Assembly (NCBI GenBank): GCA_025350445.1
Contig: JANXXV010000201.1
Location: 1-5,341, forward strand
DNA from: Bryobacteraceae bacterium
Lineage (GTDB): Bacteria; Acidobacteriota; Terriglobia; Bryobacterales; Bryobacteraceae
Direction of reading: 5' to 3'
Length of the DNA: 5,341 nucleotides
Positions 1-5,341 of the stretch are shown one piece after another. The position numbers and the translations under genes are program-made. Within the stretch, counting starts at the first letter, position 1. Every line of letters starts with the position of its first letter. The notes under the pieces were generated by a model, which was given only the letters and a program-made list of their open reading frames with translations, was not told where the DNA came from and did not search any database.

Positions 1-1220
1 CGCGGAGTTTTCCACTGTCGCCACAACGCCACCCGCAATCGCATCCGCACCCATCGTGTGAGGTTCACCAGCACCTGGGGCGTTTCGCAAAAGCCGAAGT
101 AGCCGCGCCAGCCCCGCATAAACGGGGCCAGTTCGTCCATCGTCGTCTCGATGCTGACGCTCTTGGCCCTTCGCGTGATCTCCCGGAGTCTTCGCTTGAA
201 CCGTTCCAGAGATTTCGGCGCAATCGTGCGCTTGACTTCTGGGCCAGTCGTGAAGCTAAAGCCGAGAAACTTCCGCTCTTGCGGCCACGCCACCGCACTC
301 TTCGCCTCATTGACTCTGAGTTTGAGCTTTTGGGCGATGAAACGCTTGACGCTTTCCATCACCCGCTGACCCGCTCGTTGGCTGCGGACGTAGATGTTTT
401 CATCGTCCGCATAACGCACGAAACGGTGTCCGCGACGCTCCAGCTCTCGGTCGAGCTCGTCGAGTACGATGTTGCTTAACAAGGGCGAAAGCGGCCCTCC
501 TTGTGGAGTCCCTTCCACGCTTGGGCTGACCAATCCGTTCTCCATCACTCCGGCGTTTAGGAATGCCCGGATGAGTTTCAACAGCCGCGTGTCTTCGACG
601 CGTTTGGCGATCTGGCCCATCAGTTTGTCGTGATTGACCCGATCGAAGAATTGTTCGAGATCAAGATCAACTACCCAGCCGTAGCCTTGCGCAATGTAGC
701 TTTGCGCACGCGCCACGGCTTGATGCGCCGACCGCCCCGGGCGAAACCCGTAGCTGTGATCGGAAAACGTCGGGTCCCATTGCTGTTGCAGTATCTGCAT
801 CACCGCTTGCTGGATAAATCGATCCAGCACGGTTGGAATGCCAAGCTTTCGCATTCCATTACCGTCCGGCTTGGCGATCTCAACCCGCCGCACCGGTTTT
901 GGTTCGTAGGTTCCGCTCAGCAATTGTTCCCGGATGATCGGCCAATGCTGTTTCAGGTAGTCGCCGATCTGAGCGACGGTCATGCCGTCGATTCCGGCGC
1001 TGCCTTTGTTGGCCTTCACTCGCCGCAACGCGGCTTTCAGATTTTCTCGCTCACATATCCTCTCCATGAATTGATGCACGTTAGCGGGGCTTTGGGGTTC
1101 ATGCGTCGCCTGGAGCGATTCGGCCGCCTGCTTTCCCGCTTGCTGGGCTTCACCCATGGGCGAGAGAGATAGGTTCAGCGCGAGCTGATTTTTCTGCCGC
1201 TTGTCGTTCCCGAGATTCAT
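1..1220 (-). CDS. ltrA: Group II intron reverse transcriptase/maturase (partial, C-terminus outside window)
   Basis: The protein binds its own intron RNA, promotes splicing and copies the intron into DNA at new sites. The frame is open without interruption for 406 codons from ATG 1220 to the edge. Visible landmarks are: an N-terminal RT segment MERICERENLKAALRRVKANK starting at about residue 52; LGIPTVLDRFIQQAV (126-140); SYGFRPGRSAHQAV (156-169); the first catalytic Asp in VDLDLEQFFDRVNHD (184-198); TPQGGPLSPLLSN (238-250); YADD at residues 270-273 (bases 402-413); and the thumb/maturase motif RGWRGYF (369-375). These resemble class C proteins such as that of GsI-IIC, which usually lack an endonuclease domain. 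The chosen ATG follows a purine-rich AGGAGAGG about 10 nt upstream. It adds about 51 residues, polar and low in complexity, before the usual family start; Met52 is the alternative. The active site is intact, so it may be functional. Confidence 0.93.
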   Translation of the reverse strand, partial: MNLGNDKRQKNQLALNLSLSPMGEAQQAGKQAAESLQATHEPQSPANVHQFMERICERENLKAALRRVKANKGSAGIDGMTVAQIGDYLKQHWPIIREQLLSGTYEPKPVRRVEIAKPDGNGMRKLGIPTVLDRFIQQAVMQILQQQWDPTFSDHSYGFRPGRSAHQAVARAQSYIAQGYGWVVDLDLEQFFDRVNHDKLMGQIAKRVEDTRLLKLIRAFLNAGVMENGLVSPSVEGTPQGGPLSPLLSNIVLDELDRELERRGHRFVRYADDENIYVRSQRAGQRVMESVKRFIAQKLKLRVNEAKSAVAWPQERKFLGFSFTTGPEVKRTIAPKSLERFKRRLREITRRAKSVSIETTMDELAPFMRGWRGYFGFCETPQVLVNLTRWVRMRLRVALWRQWKTP

Positions 1221-1685
1221 GTCCTACTCGCCTCTCCTCTCGTTCGGGCCTTCAATCACCGTTTCCGACTTGGCCTATCTGTTGCTCCACCTTTCGGTTT
1301 TCGGAGTGCCTCACTAGCCTCGTCGACAGCGTGACCTAATATACCCTCTGCTGACTTCTGCTCTGCGGTCAGACTGCCTTGCGGAAGCCTCAGTCGCCGA
1401 AGCGACACAGAGCAGATCTCCTGGGGTAAGCTCAGCCGCCTTCCGTGCACAACCGCCGAATCTACGTTTGCCGTCCTTGATGGATATGGACTTCGCGATA
1501 AGTAGCCCGCTCGTCCGGCGGCAGCGCCTTTTATCCGGTTTTTGTTCATCGGCTCGCACGTTTGCTCCACGCTTCCTTTAGACCCCGCCTCGCGGCGATA
1601 GCCCTTGCGTTCTTGCTAGCCCTTCACCTCCATCGGGTTGGGCAGAAGACTTTCACCTCCAAGCTGCTGAACATGCCCAGCACAC
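1221..1685 (-). ncRNA. Group IIC intron RNA: domains I-III and 5' part of domain IV
   Basis: This non-coding stretch precedes the maturase gene and should form the catalytic core. Read on the minus strand it contains GTGTG at the 5' end (1685-1681), AACGCAAGGG (1611-1602), CTAAAGGAAGCG (1581-1570), GCAAAC (1565-1560) and AGAAGTCAGCAGA (1359-1347). The same motifs occur in the same order in the Oceanobacillus iheyensis group IIC intron as I recall it, where the last one closes domain III just before domain IV. Domain IV would therefore start near 1340. Short open frames on either strand here look like chance, because the stretch is accounted for by RNA structure. Domain limits are approximate; covariance folding was not possible. 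Confidence 0.8.
1285..1306 (-). other. GNRA-capped hairpin in intron domain IV, upstream of the maturase start
   Basis: On the minus strand the segment reads CTCC-GAAA-ACC-GAAA-GGT-GGAG. It forms a 3-bp upper stem capped by a GAAA tetraloop, a one-sided GAAA bulge and a 4-bp lower stem. It sits 65 nt before the maturase ATG, after the domain III motif, so it falls in domain IV. In other group II introns a stem in this part of domain IV serves as the high-affinity maturase-binding site; that role here is only an inference from position. Confidence 0.45.
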
Positions 1686-1854
1686 AACTAAGCCGCTGGG
1701 CGGCAGAATGGCGGGCAAGTGGCCGCCCTGCCGGGCGTTCCCTTGTCCGCTGGCCGTCTTGCTCGGCTGCCTGAGGGCAGCCTCCGCGCCGGCTGGCGGG
1801 ACCGCTGGGTGATGTCAGCATCCCGCTGGTCCGGCTGACCCATCGCCTTGAGTT
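1686..1854 (-). repeat. Large imperfect palindrome at the intron 5' junction; attC-like or terminator-like target stem
   Basis: The outer arms pair: AACTAAGCCGCTGGGCGGC (1686-1704) with 1834-1854. This leaves G1850 and A1838 bulged and mismatches at C1693/C1846 and C1696/T1843. The interior holds further hairpins, including a perfect 7-bp stem with a TGAG loop (GGCTGCC 1765-1771 with GGCAGCC 1776-1782) and GGACC/GGTCC arms near 1799 and 1831. The intron 5' end lies exactly against the foot of the outer stem, with 5' exon bases CTTAGTT. Integron attC sites are long stems with unpaired extra bases and terminal AAC/GTT, as seen here. However, the core GTTAACT departs from GTTRRRY at one position, and the total length exceeds the usual range of about 57-141 nt. 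No integron integrase is in view. A terminator or another palindromic repeat is the alternative. Confidence 0.5.
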
Positions 1855-1866
1855 AACTGGTTAACC
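1852..1866. repeat. Tandem GTTAAC motif
   Basis: GTTAAC occurs twice, 8 bp apart (1852-1857 and 1860-1865), giving GTTAACTG followed by GTTAACCG. The second copy lies within the 8-bp palindrome GGTTAACC (1859-1866). The first copy is the foot of the large palindrome next to the intron. It may be part of a recombination core or a protein-binding site; nothing in the sequence decides this. Confidence 0.4.
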
Positions 1867-1895
1867 GTGGATGCTGCGAAGCCCTCCTGGCCTGC

Positions 1896-1930
1896 TGAGA
1901 TCGCAGCGACTGGCAGCCGTTGCGATCTCA
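1896..1930 (-). terminator. Strong hairpin after the secreted-protein gene, probable transcription terminator
   Basis: TGAGATCGCA (1896-1905) and TGCGATCTCA (1921-1930) form a perfect 10-bp stem, extendable by three pairs (one G-U) with a small loop. It begins 15 bp past the stop codon of the minus-strand gene at 1945. No T-run follows on the minus strand, so it is not a classical intrinsic terminator. It could stop transcription with Rho or protect the mRNA 3' end. It is separate from the larger palindrome beyond it. Confidence 0.5.
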
Positions 1931-1944
1931 TCGTGAACCGAGGA

Positions 1945-2382
1945 TTAAAGCTTCCTTCCGATGGACGTGACCATGACGGTGGCGGGTGACATGACAGCTA
2001 CCCGCACTTCCTTACCTTTATCCACAACGACAAACCGCAGCTCCAACGGTGGCTGGCCCGGGTTGAAAAGCATCTCGACTCCCGTGCAATCTTCTTTGAT
2101 GGAATACGTGCCGGTGCCTGGCCTATCCGGCGCCGCGAACCCGGTAATGCTGCCATGTAAGTTATCGGTTTGGGTGAAATTCCCAGCGCCGTCGAAGTGC
2201 GCAATCGACACACCAATTATCTGCTGCAACGGAGCCGGCGGCGGCCCGGAAGGCGACGTTCCCGTGATGATGAAACCGTAATCGCCTTTTAGCGTCGCAT
2301 TGCTGCAGCCGCGGCCTTCCCCATCCGCAGCCGCCAAAGGGCTGACTGCAGCTATCATAATGCTCACGAAAATTCTCAACAT
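1945..2382 (-). CDS. Small secreted protein of unknown function (CSNATLKGxYGF type)
   Basis: This gene encodes a 145-residue protein with a Sec signal peptide: a short MLR n-region, a hydrophobic stretch FVSIMIAAVSPL, and a likely cleavage at AAA-D near residues 19-20. It should therefore be exported. The mature part has GCSNATLKGDYGFIITG (25-41), IAHFDGAGNFTQTDN (60-74) and GTGTYSIKEDCTGVE (89-103), and is rich in beta-strand-like alternation. Cys26 and Cys99 are the only cysteines and could form a disulfide. Similar 'C-xx-ATL-x-G-x-Y-G-F ... DG-x-G' secreted proteins are common in Acidobacteria; their function is unknown to me. ATG 2382 is preferred because GGAG lies 6 nt upstream. A start at 2388 would leave no spacing from that GGAG, and a TTG at 2394 is also possible in frame. 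The gene is divergent from the regulator at 2583 and followed by a hairpin. Confidence 0.8.
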   Translation of the reverse strand: MLRIFVSIMIAAVSPLAAADGEGRGCSNATLKGDYGFIITGTSPSGPPPAPLQQIIGVSIAHFDGAGNFTQTDNLHGSITGFAAPDRPGTGTYSIKEDCTGVEMLFNPGQPPLELRFVVVDKGKEVRVAVMSPATVMVTSIGRKL

Positions 2383-2582
2383 TCTCATCTCCAAATCTGA
2401 AATTCAGCGAATCTGGAAGACTCGCTGTCTGATGGATGATGGAGTTTTTCCGCCCCGCTTGCAATGGAGACAGGCTGAACCAATCTGTAGTTTTCCTGAA
2501 GCGGCAAGTACATCAATCTACGCGAGTTGCTAGTCGTCTTCGCGGATGGGGTAAACTTTGTGAGACCGCATGAAGAGGTGGA
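2383..2582. promoter_or_regulatory. Divergent intergenic region holding promoters of both flanking genes
   Basis: These 200 bp separate two genes transcribed away from each other, so both promoters should lie here. On the plus strand, TTGCTA (2527-2532) and TAAACT (2552-2557) are a weak sigma-70-like pair with a long 19-bp spacer. On the minus strand, TTGCAA followed 17 bp later by CATCAT (within about 2435-2463) is another weak candidate. Neither is convincing. No clear inverted repeat or direct repeat suggesting an operator was found. The ribosome-binding sites GGAG (minus, 6 nt before ATG 2382) and GAGG (plus, 2575-2578, 4 nt before GTG 2583) lie at the two borders. Confidence 0.4.
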
Positions 2583-4553
2583 GTGGCAGGGACGTTGCAG
2601 TTTGGCGATTTCGAGTTGGATGTGACGGCGTATGAACTCCGTCGGCTAGGCCGTCCGGTCAGAGTCGAACGCATCCCGATGGAATTGCTGATCCTGCTGC
2701 TGGAGCGTCGCGGCGATCTGGTAAGCCGAGAGGAAATCGTCGAGCGGTTATGGGGAAAAGAAACCTTCGTCGATGCCGAGACAGGTGTCAACACAGCCAT
2801 CCGCAAAGTGCGCCAGGCACTGAAGGACAGCACCGCCCGTCCTGTCTTCATCCAGACGATCACCGGTAAGGGCTACCGCTTCCTCGCGCCCGCTAGGTCG
2901 AAGGTTTCACTGAACCAGGATCGTGCATCTCTCGAGGAAGGCCCGATTCAGCCTCTGATTATCCCTTCCACGGCTTCTATTTTCGTCAAAAACGGCGCGA
3001 ATGAAACCGCCAGTAAGCTGGTCGCGAATGCAACAGGGGCGGAGATCGCCCCAAAGCACTCATCGAGTCGCCGGAACGGGACAATTTGGGCGATTTCGGC
3101 GGCAGGTCTGCTCTTGATGCTGGCGATGTATCTCTCTCGCGGTTCCTTGCCGAGCTCTCACTCCGCTGGCCCGGCAGTGACAATCGCGTTACTCCCCTTT
3201 GAGAATTTGACCGGCCATGCGGACCAGGAATACTTTGCCGATGGTCTAACCGAGGAAACAATTGCCGTTCTCGGCAACCTGAATCCCAAGCGGATCACAG
3301 TGATTGCGCGGACGTCGACAATGGCATATAAGCGGCGAACGAAGGCTGTGGGCCAGATAGGACAGGAGCTAGGCGCCGACTACCTGCTAGAGGGCAGTGT
3401 GCGCCGCGACGAAAGCAGAGTTCGTGTAACGGTCCAATTAATCCGTGTACGCGACCAGTCGCGAATCTGGAGCGAAAGCTTCGATCGCTTTGGTTCGGCG
3501 GTGATCCAAATTCAGGATGAGCTTGGGAATGCGATTGCCCGGCAGATCCAGGGGAAACTATCACCTGGTGAGATGGCGCCACGGCAACAGACGAGAATAC
3601 TCGAAGCCTATGACCCTTATCTGCTGGGGCGACATTTTTGGAACCAGCTTAGACCAAATTCAATCCGACAATCAATCGAATACTTCCAGGCAGCGGTGGC
3701 GAAGGATCCCTCGTATGCCTTGGCATTTGCCGGGCTCGCCGACGCGTACACGATTCTTCCGATTACAAGTGACGCCGCGCCGCGGGAGATGTGGCCGCTG
3801 GCGAGGAAAGCCGCTCTCGAAGCCGTGCGGCTGAATGGCAGTCTGTCGGAAGCGCAGTCCGCAGCCGGGGGTGTCGACTTCTGGCTGGAGTGGAACTGGG
3901 ACCGGGCGGCCCAACGGCTTCGGCGCGCCATTCAGCTTAATGCGAGCAACGCCACCGCGCATAGCCGCTACGCCCAAGTTCTTTCCAATTCCGGCCGCCC
4001 TAACGAAGCCGTCGAGGAAATTGGCATCGCCCGAAAACTGGATCCGCTCTCTCCGATCACGAATACCCTGACTGGTCAATTCCTGTTCTATGCGGGACGA
4101 TATGATGAGGCAAGGGACGCACTGCAAAAAGGATTTGCGATTGACCCTGATTTCTGGGTCGCGCATCTCACCATGGGGCAAATCCACGAGAGAGGCGGGA
4201 GGTCCGCCGCCGCAATCGAGGAATTCGACAAGGCATATGAGTTTTCAGGTGGTAACACGCTGGCCTTGGCCCTCAAAGGGTATGTGCTGGCCAGGAGCGG
4301 CAAGCATTCCGATGCACAACGCATCGTGAGCGATCTCATTCAGACTGGACAAAGCCGCTTTGTTCCGCCCTCCAATGTCGCGCTAGTGTACGCCGGATTG
4401 GGCAACCGCGAATCCGCCCTCGAATGGCTGGATAAAGCATACGAGGCTCGCGACGTACACCTGGTATTCTTGACGGTTGATCCGATGTGGAACGATCTGC
4501 GTTCGCAACCCAGGTTTAAGGAATTGTTGAGACGATGTCGCTTCGTGCCTTAG
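2583..4553 (+). CDS. Winged-helix, membrane-anchored one-component regulator with TolB-like and TPR domains
   Basis: This 656-residue protein is probably a CadC/ToxR-like transmembrane transcription factor. Residues about 4-104 form an OmpR/PhoB-type winged-helix DNA-binding domain (FGDFELD, LLERRGDLVSREEIVERLWG, VNTAIRKVRQAL, and the terminal wing ITGKGYRFLAP). A variable linker follows. There is one hydrophobic membrane segment at about 167-185 (TIWAISAAGLLLMLAMYLS). Residues about 198-325 are a TolB-like domain (IALLPFENLT, EYFADGLTEETIAVL, GADYLLEGSVRR, IQDELGNAIARQI). From about 360 to 650 come TPR-like helical repeats such as AVAKDPSYALAFAGLADAY, AIQLNASNATAHSRYAQVL and GFAIDPDFWVAHLTMGQI, ending PRFKELLRRC. 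The DNA-binding domain would be cytoplasmic and the remainder extracytoplasmic. GTG 2583 is the first possible start after an in-frame TGA at 2571 and is needed to complete the winged helix. GAGG lies 4 nt before it. The ligand and targets are unknown; no adjacent kinase or partner is seen. Confidence 0.9.
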   Translation: MAGTLQFGDFELDVTAYELRRLGRPVRVERIPMELLILLLERRGDLVSREEIVERLWGKETFVDAETGVNTAIRKVRQALKDSTARPVFIQTITGKGYRFLAPARSKVSLNQDRASLEEGPIQPLIIPSTASIFVKNGANETASKLVANATGAEIAPKHSSSRRNGTIWAISAAGLLLMLAMYLSRGSLPSSHSAGPAVTIALLPFENLTGHADQEYFADGLTEETIAVLGNLNPKRITVIARTSTMAYKRRTKAVGQIGQELGADYLLEGSVRRDESRVRVTVQLIRVRDQSRIWSESFDRFGSAVIQIQDELGNAIARQIQGKLSPGEMAPRQQTRILEAYDPYLLGRHFWNQLRPNSIRQSIEYFQAAVAKDPSYALAFAGLADAYTILPITSDAAPREMWPLARKAALEAVRLNGSLSEAQSAAGGVDFWLEWNWDRAAQRLRRAIQLNASNATAHSRYAQVLSNSGRPNEAVEEIGIARKLDPLSPITNTLTGQFLFYAGRYDEARDALQKGFAIDPDFWVAHLTMGQIHERGGRSAAAIEEFDKAYEFSGGNTLALALKGYVLARSGKHSDAQRIVSDLIQTGQSRFVPPSNVALVYAGLGNRESALEWLDKAYEARDVHLVFLTVDPMWNDLRSQPRFKELLRRCRFVP

Positions 4554-4555
4554 CC

Positions 4556-4615
4556 ACGCCTGCAAAATCCGCCAGGTCTCCCCATCTTGGACACATTTAG
4601 AACTTTTGCAGGCGT
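4556..4615. repeat. Perfect 12-bp inverted repeat just after the regulator stop codon
   Basis: ACGCCTGCAAAA (4556-4567) and TTTTGCAGGCGT (4604-4615) are exact reverse complements separated by 36 bp. The left arm begins 3 bp past the TAG stop at 4551-4553. It could form a stem ending transcription of the regulator, but no T-run follows and the loop is long. It could equally be the paired ends of a small excised or inserted element. I do not recognise the sequence between the arms. Confidence 0.5.
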
Positions 4616-4628
4616 AAATACCCAGATG

Positions 4629-4644
4629 CTCGAACTAATTCGAG
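4629..4644 (+). terminator. Short hairpin with a T-rich tail, possible weak terminator
   Basis: CTCGAA and TTCGAG form a perfect 6-bp stem with a CTAA loop, followed by the T-rich TCCTTTC. It lies 76 bp past the regulator stop. The stem is short and the tail is interrupted by C, so this is a weak candidate. The rest of 4645-4770 shows no gene; a small GAGCCA/TGGCTC hairpin (4668-4682) is the only other structure seen. Confidence 0.25.
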
Positions 4645-4773
4645 TCCTTTCATAACGGAATTCATGCGAGCCAAGCTGGCTCCCCACATCGGATTCGAAG
4701 CTCCATTTGAAGTTCCCACGCGCGGCTGATCCGAACCAGATGACTCAGATTGGCCTCCTTTCCTGGCCTTAAC

Positions 4774-4811
4774 CTAGCGAAGGCCGAAATTTCGGCAAAG
4801 TAGCAGTTCAG
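4774..4811. repeat. Possible decayed Tn3-type terminal repeat with a 14-bp palindrome
   Basis: Tn3-family elements end in inverted repeats of about 38 bp close to the 3' end of tnpA, with inner ends near TAAG and often an ATTTCGG-AAA-like core. This segment overlaps the tnpA-remnant stop codon. It contains ATTTCGGCAAAG (4789-4800) and ends AGTTCAG, at the expected place. It lacks the GGGG outer end, and no partner repeat is in the window. The core is also a perfect palindrome, GCCGAAATTTCGGC (4783-4796), which may be a coincidence or a separate site. Confidence 0.25.
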
Positions 4812-5182
4812 GCCAATGGCAAGCGTTCACTCATGTTCAGGGTGAAGGTTCCGTACGAGTTAATATGCTGCCATTTGAGCGGCGAGAGCGCTCGCAGGTC
4901 CACCGCCGTCAAGCGGCCGCGCCAGTCGGGATCGGCGAGTACTTGCTGGACCATGAGCGTGTTCACGTAGACCAGGCTTACCTGAAGCAAGTGCAACGAC
5001 AGCATAAGAAGTTCCTGATTTTCCAGCCGATTGCTGGCGAACTCTCCGCCCTTGCCGTAGAGGATGAAATCATTGGCGCTATTCCAGTTCTCGATGACCT
5101 GTAGCCCTTCGTGAATCTCACGGCGAAGCGACTCCAGGCGCAAGTAATCGCACAGGAAAACGGTTTTCAGCGCTTTACCCAT
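4808..5182 (-). pseudogene. tnpA: Tn3-family transposase, C-terminal remnant
   Basis: About 124 residues at the C-terminus of a Tn3-type DDE transposase, which is normally near 1000 residues. Recognisable blocks are [69 protein letters not shown], and [21 protein letters not shown] before the stop. The Glu of VIENWNSAN (about 5090-5092) corresponds to the third acid of the DDE triad. Both catalytic Asp residues are missing, so it cannot be an active enzyme. An open frame continues to an ATG at 5275, but those extra 31 residues do not look like transposase. They are antisense to a second transposase fragment on the plus strand, so that start is spurious. The C-terminal end appears natural. Confidence 0.85.
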
Positions 5183-5341
5183 CCTGTCGCACCTGCTGAC
5201 GAAGTGCGAGGCCAGCGGCAACGCCAAGGCCGTGGCGCTGATCACCCGGATGTCGCCGGCGGCCTGGCGGCACATCCTGCTGAATGGGCACTACACGTTC
5301 CAGAGCGGCGGCAAAATGATCGACCTAGACGCGCTCCTGGC
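5181..5341 (+). pseudogene. tnpA: Second Tn3-family transposase, C-terminal remnant running off the right edge
   Basis: The plus frame starting at 5181 reads [40 protein letters not shown] and then QSGGKMIDLDALL to the edge. The SP-x-x-W-x-H-I-x-x-x-G-x-Y/F-T-F block matches the [16 protein letters not shown] block of the minus-strand remnant next to it. Both fit the last 50-60 residues of Tn3-type transposases. The two proteins differ enough to come from different subgroups. No plausible start codon is present and the frame is closed by a TAA at 5145-5147, so this is a fragment lacking nearly all of the enzyme, including the catalytic triad. Its natural C-terminus is probably a few codons beyond the window. 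Confidence 0.65.

Larger units (their letters stand above)
1..1685 (-). mobile_element. Group IIC-type group II intron (left window edge cuts its 3' end)
   Basis: This is a self-splicing retroelement read on the minus strand: a catalytic RNA carrying a reverse transcriptase/maturase in domain IV. The 5' boundary is placed at 1685, where the minus strand reads GTGTGCTGGG, fitting the group II 5' consensus GTGYG. Three things support this. The 465 nt between boundary and ORF suit domains I-III plus the start of domain IV. Short conserved RNA motifs occur inside it. The encoded protein is of class C type. Domains V and VI and the 3' exon junction should lie beyond position 1, so completeness and splicing competence cannot be judged. 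The intron has the same orientation as the upstream gene at 1945-2382. The boundary is an inference; the element itself is secure. Confidence 0.88.

Noticed and set aside
630..1172. A 180-codon open frame on the plus strand
   Set aside because: It is antisense to the maturase gene, whose RT motifs are unmistakable. Its own translation is rich in Arg/His with no recognisable domain.
1555..1559. GTGCG on the minus strand as the intron 5' end
   Set aside because: It fits the 5' consensus, but conserved group IIC motifs (AACGCAAGGG at 1602-1611, CTAAAGGAAGCG at 1570-1581) lie upstream of it on the minus strand and would be left outside the intron. GTGTG at 1685 includes them.
1562..1821. Small open frames of 65-70 codons on both strands
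   Set aside because: They lie over intron RNA and the adjacent palindrome, lack convincing ribosome-binding sites, and their open reading is explained by high GC content and structure.
1961..2281. A 106-codon open frame on the plus strand
   Set aside because: It is the antisense shadow of the secreted-protein gene, which has a signal peptide, a spaced GGAG and a recognisable family pattern.
5183..5275. The first 31 residues of the frame from ATG 5275 as the start of the minus-strand transposase
   Set aside because: These residues do not resemble Tn3 transposase, while the opposite strand encodes a good transposase C-terminus. The start is an artefact of the junction.
1..5341. CRISPR array, tRNA or rRNA, integron integrase, defence or toxin-antitoxin genes
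   Set aside because: I found no regularly spaced repeats, no tRNA-like fold, and no coding frame with motifs of these families in the window.

Overview
The window reads as a gene-sparse stretch of a GC-rich bacterial chromosome, flanked on both sides by mobile-element DNA. The likeliest host is an Acidobacteriota-type soil bacterium. This is an inference from two resident proteins: a small secreted protein with a 'CSNATLKGDYGF ... DGAGNF' pattern, and a large winged-helix/TolB-like/TPR membrane regulator of a type that is abundant and often multicopy in that phylum. No rRNA, tRNA or housekeeping gene is present to confirm the phylum.

Left part (1-1685, minus strand): a group II intron of the IIC type, cut by the left window edge. 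Its reverse transcriptase/maturase is open for 406 codons (1220 down to the edge) with an intact YADD active site. Upstream lie RNA domains I-III and the start of domain IV (1685-1221). The 5' end is placed at a GTGTG at 1685. The intron 5' end directly abuts a large imperfect palindrome with bulged bases (1686-1854), resembling an integron attC site or a terminator-type stem. Both are known target classes for group IIC introns.

Middle part (1896-4553): two divergent resident genes share a 200-bp intergenic region. On the minus strand is a 145-residue secreted protein (1945-2382), followed by a strong hairpin (1896-1930). On the plus strand is a 656-residue one-component regulator (2583-4553) with an N-terminal winged-helix DNA-binding domain, one membrane segment, a TolB-like extracytoplasmic domain and C-terminal TPR-like repeats. 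The divergent layout makes the secreted protein an obvious candidate target, but no operator is visible.

Right part (4554-5341): an intergenic stretch with a perfect 12-bp inverted repeat just after the regulator stop codon, then two remnants of Tn3-family transposases. A minus-strand C-terminal fragment (4808-5182) and a plus-strand C-terminal fragment (5181 to the right edge) point away from each other and meet within a few bases. Both have lost their N-terminal portions, which is most simply explained by one deletion between two divergently oriented Tn3-type elements.

I see no CRISPR array and no recognisable defence or toxin-antitoxin system. The most interesting points are the intron/palindrome junction and the fused Tn3 remnants.
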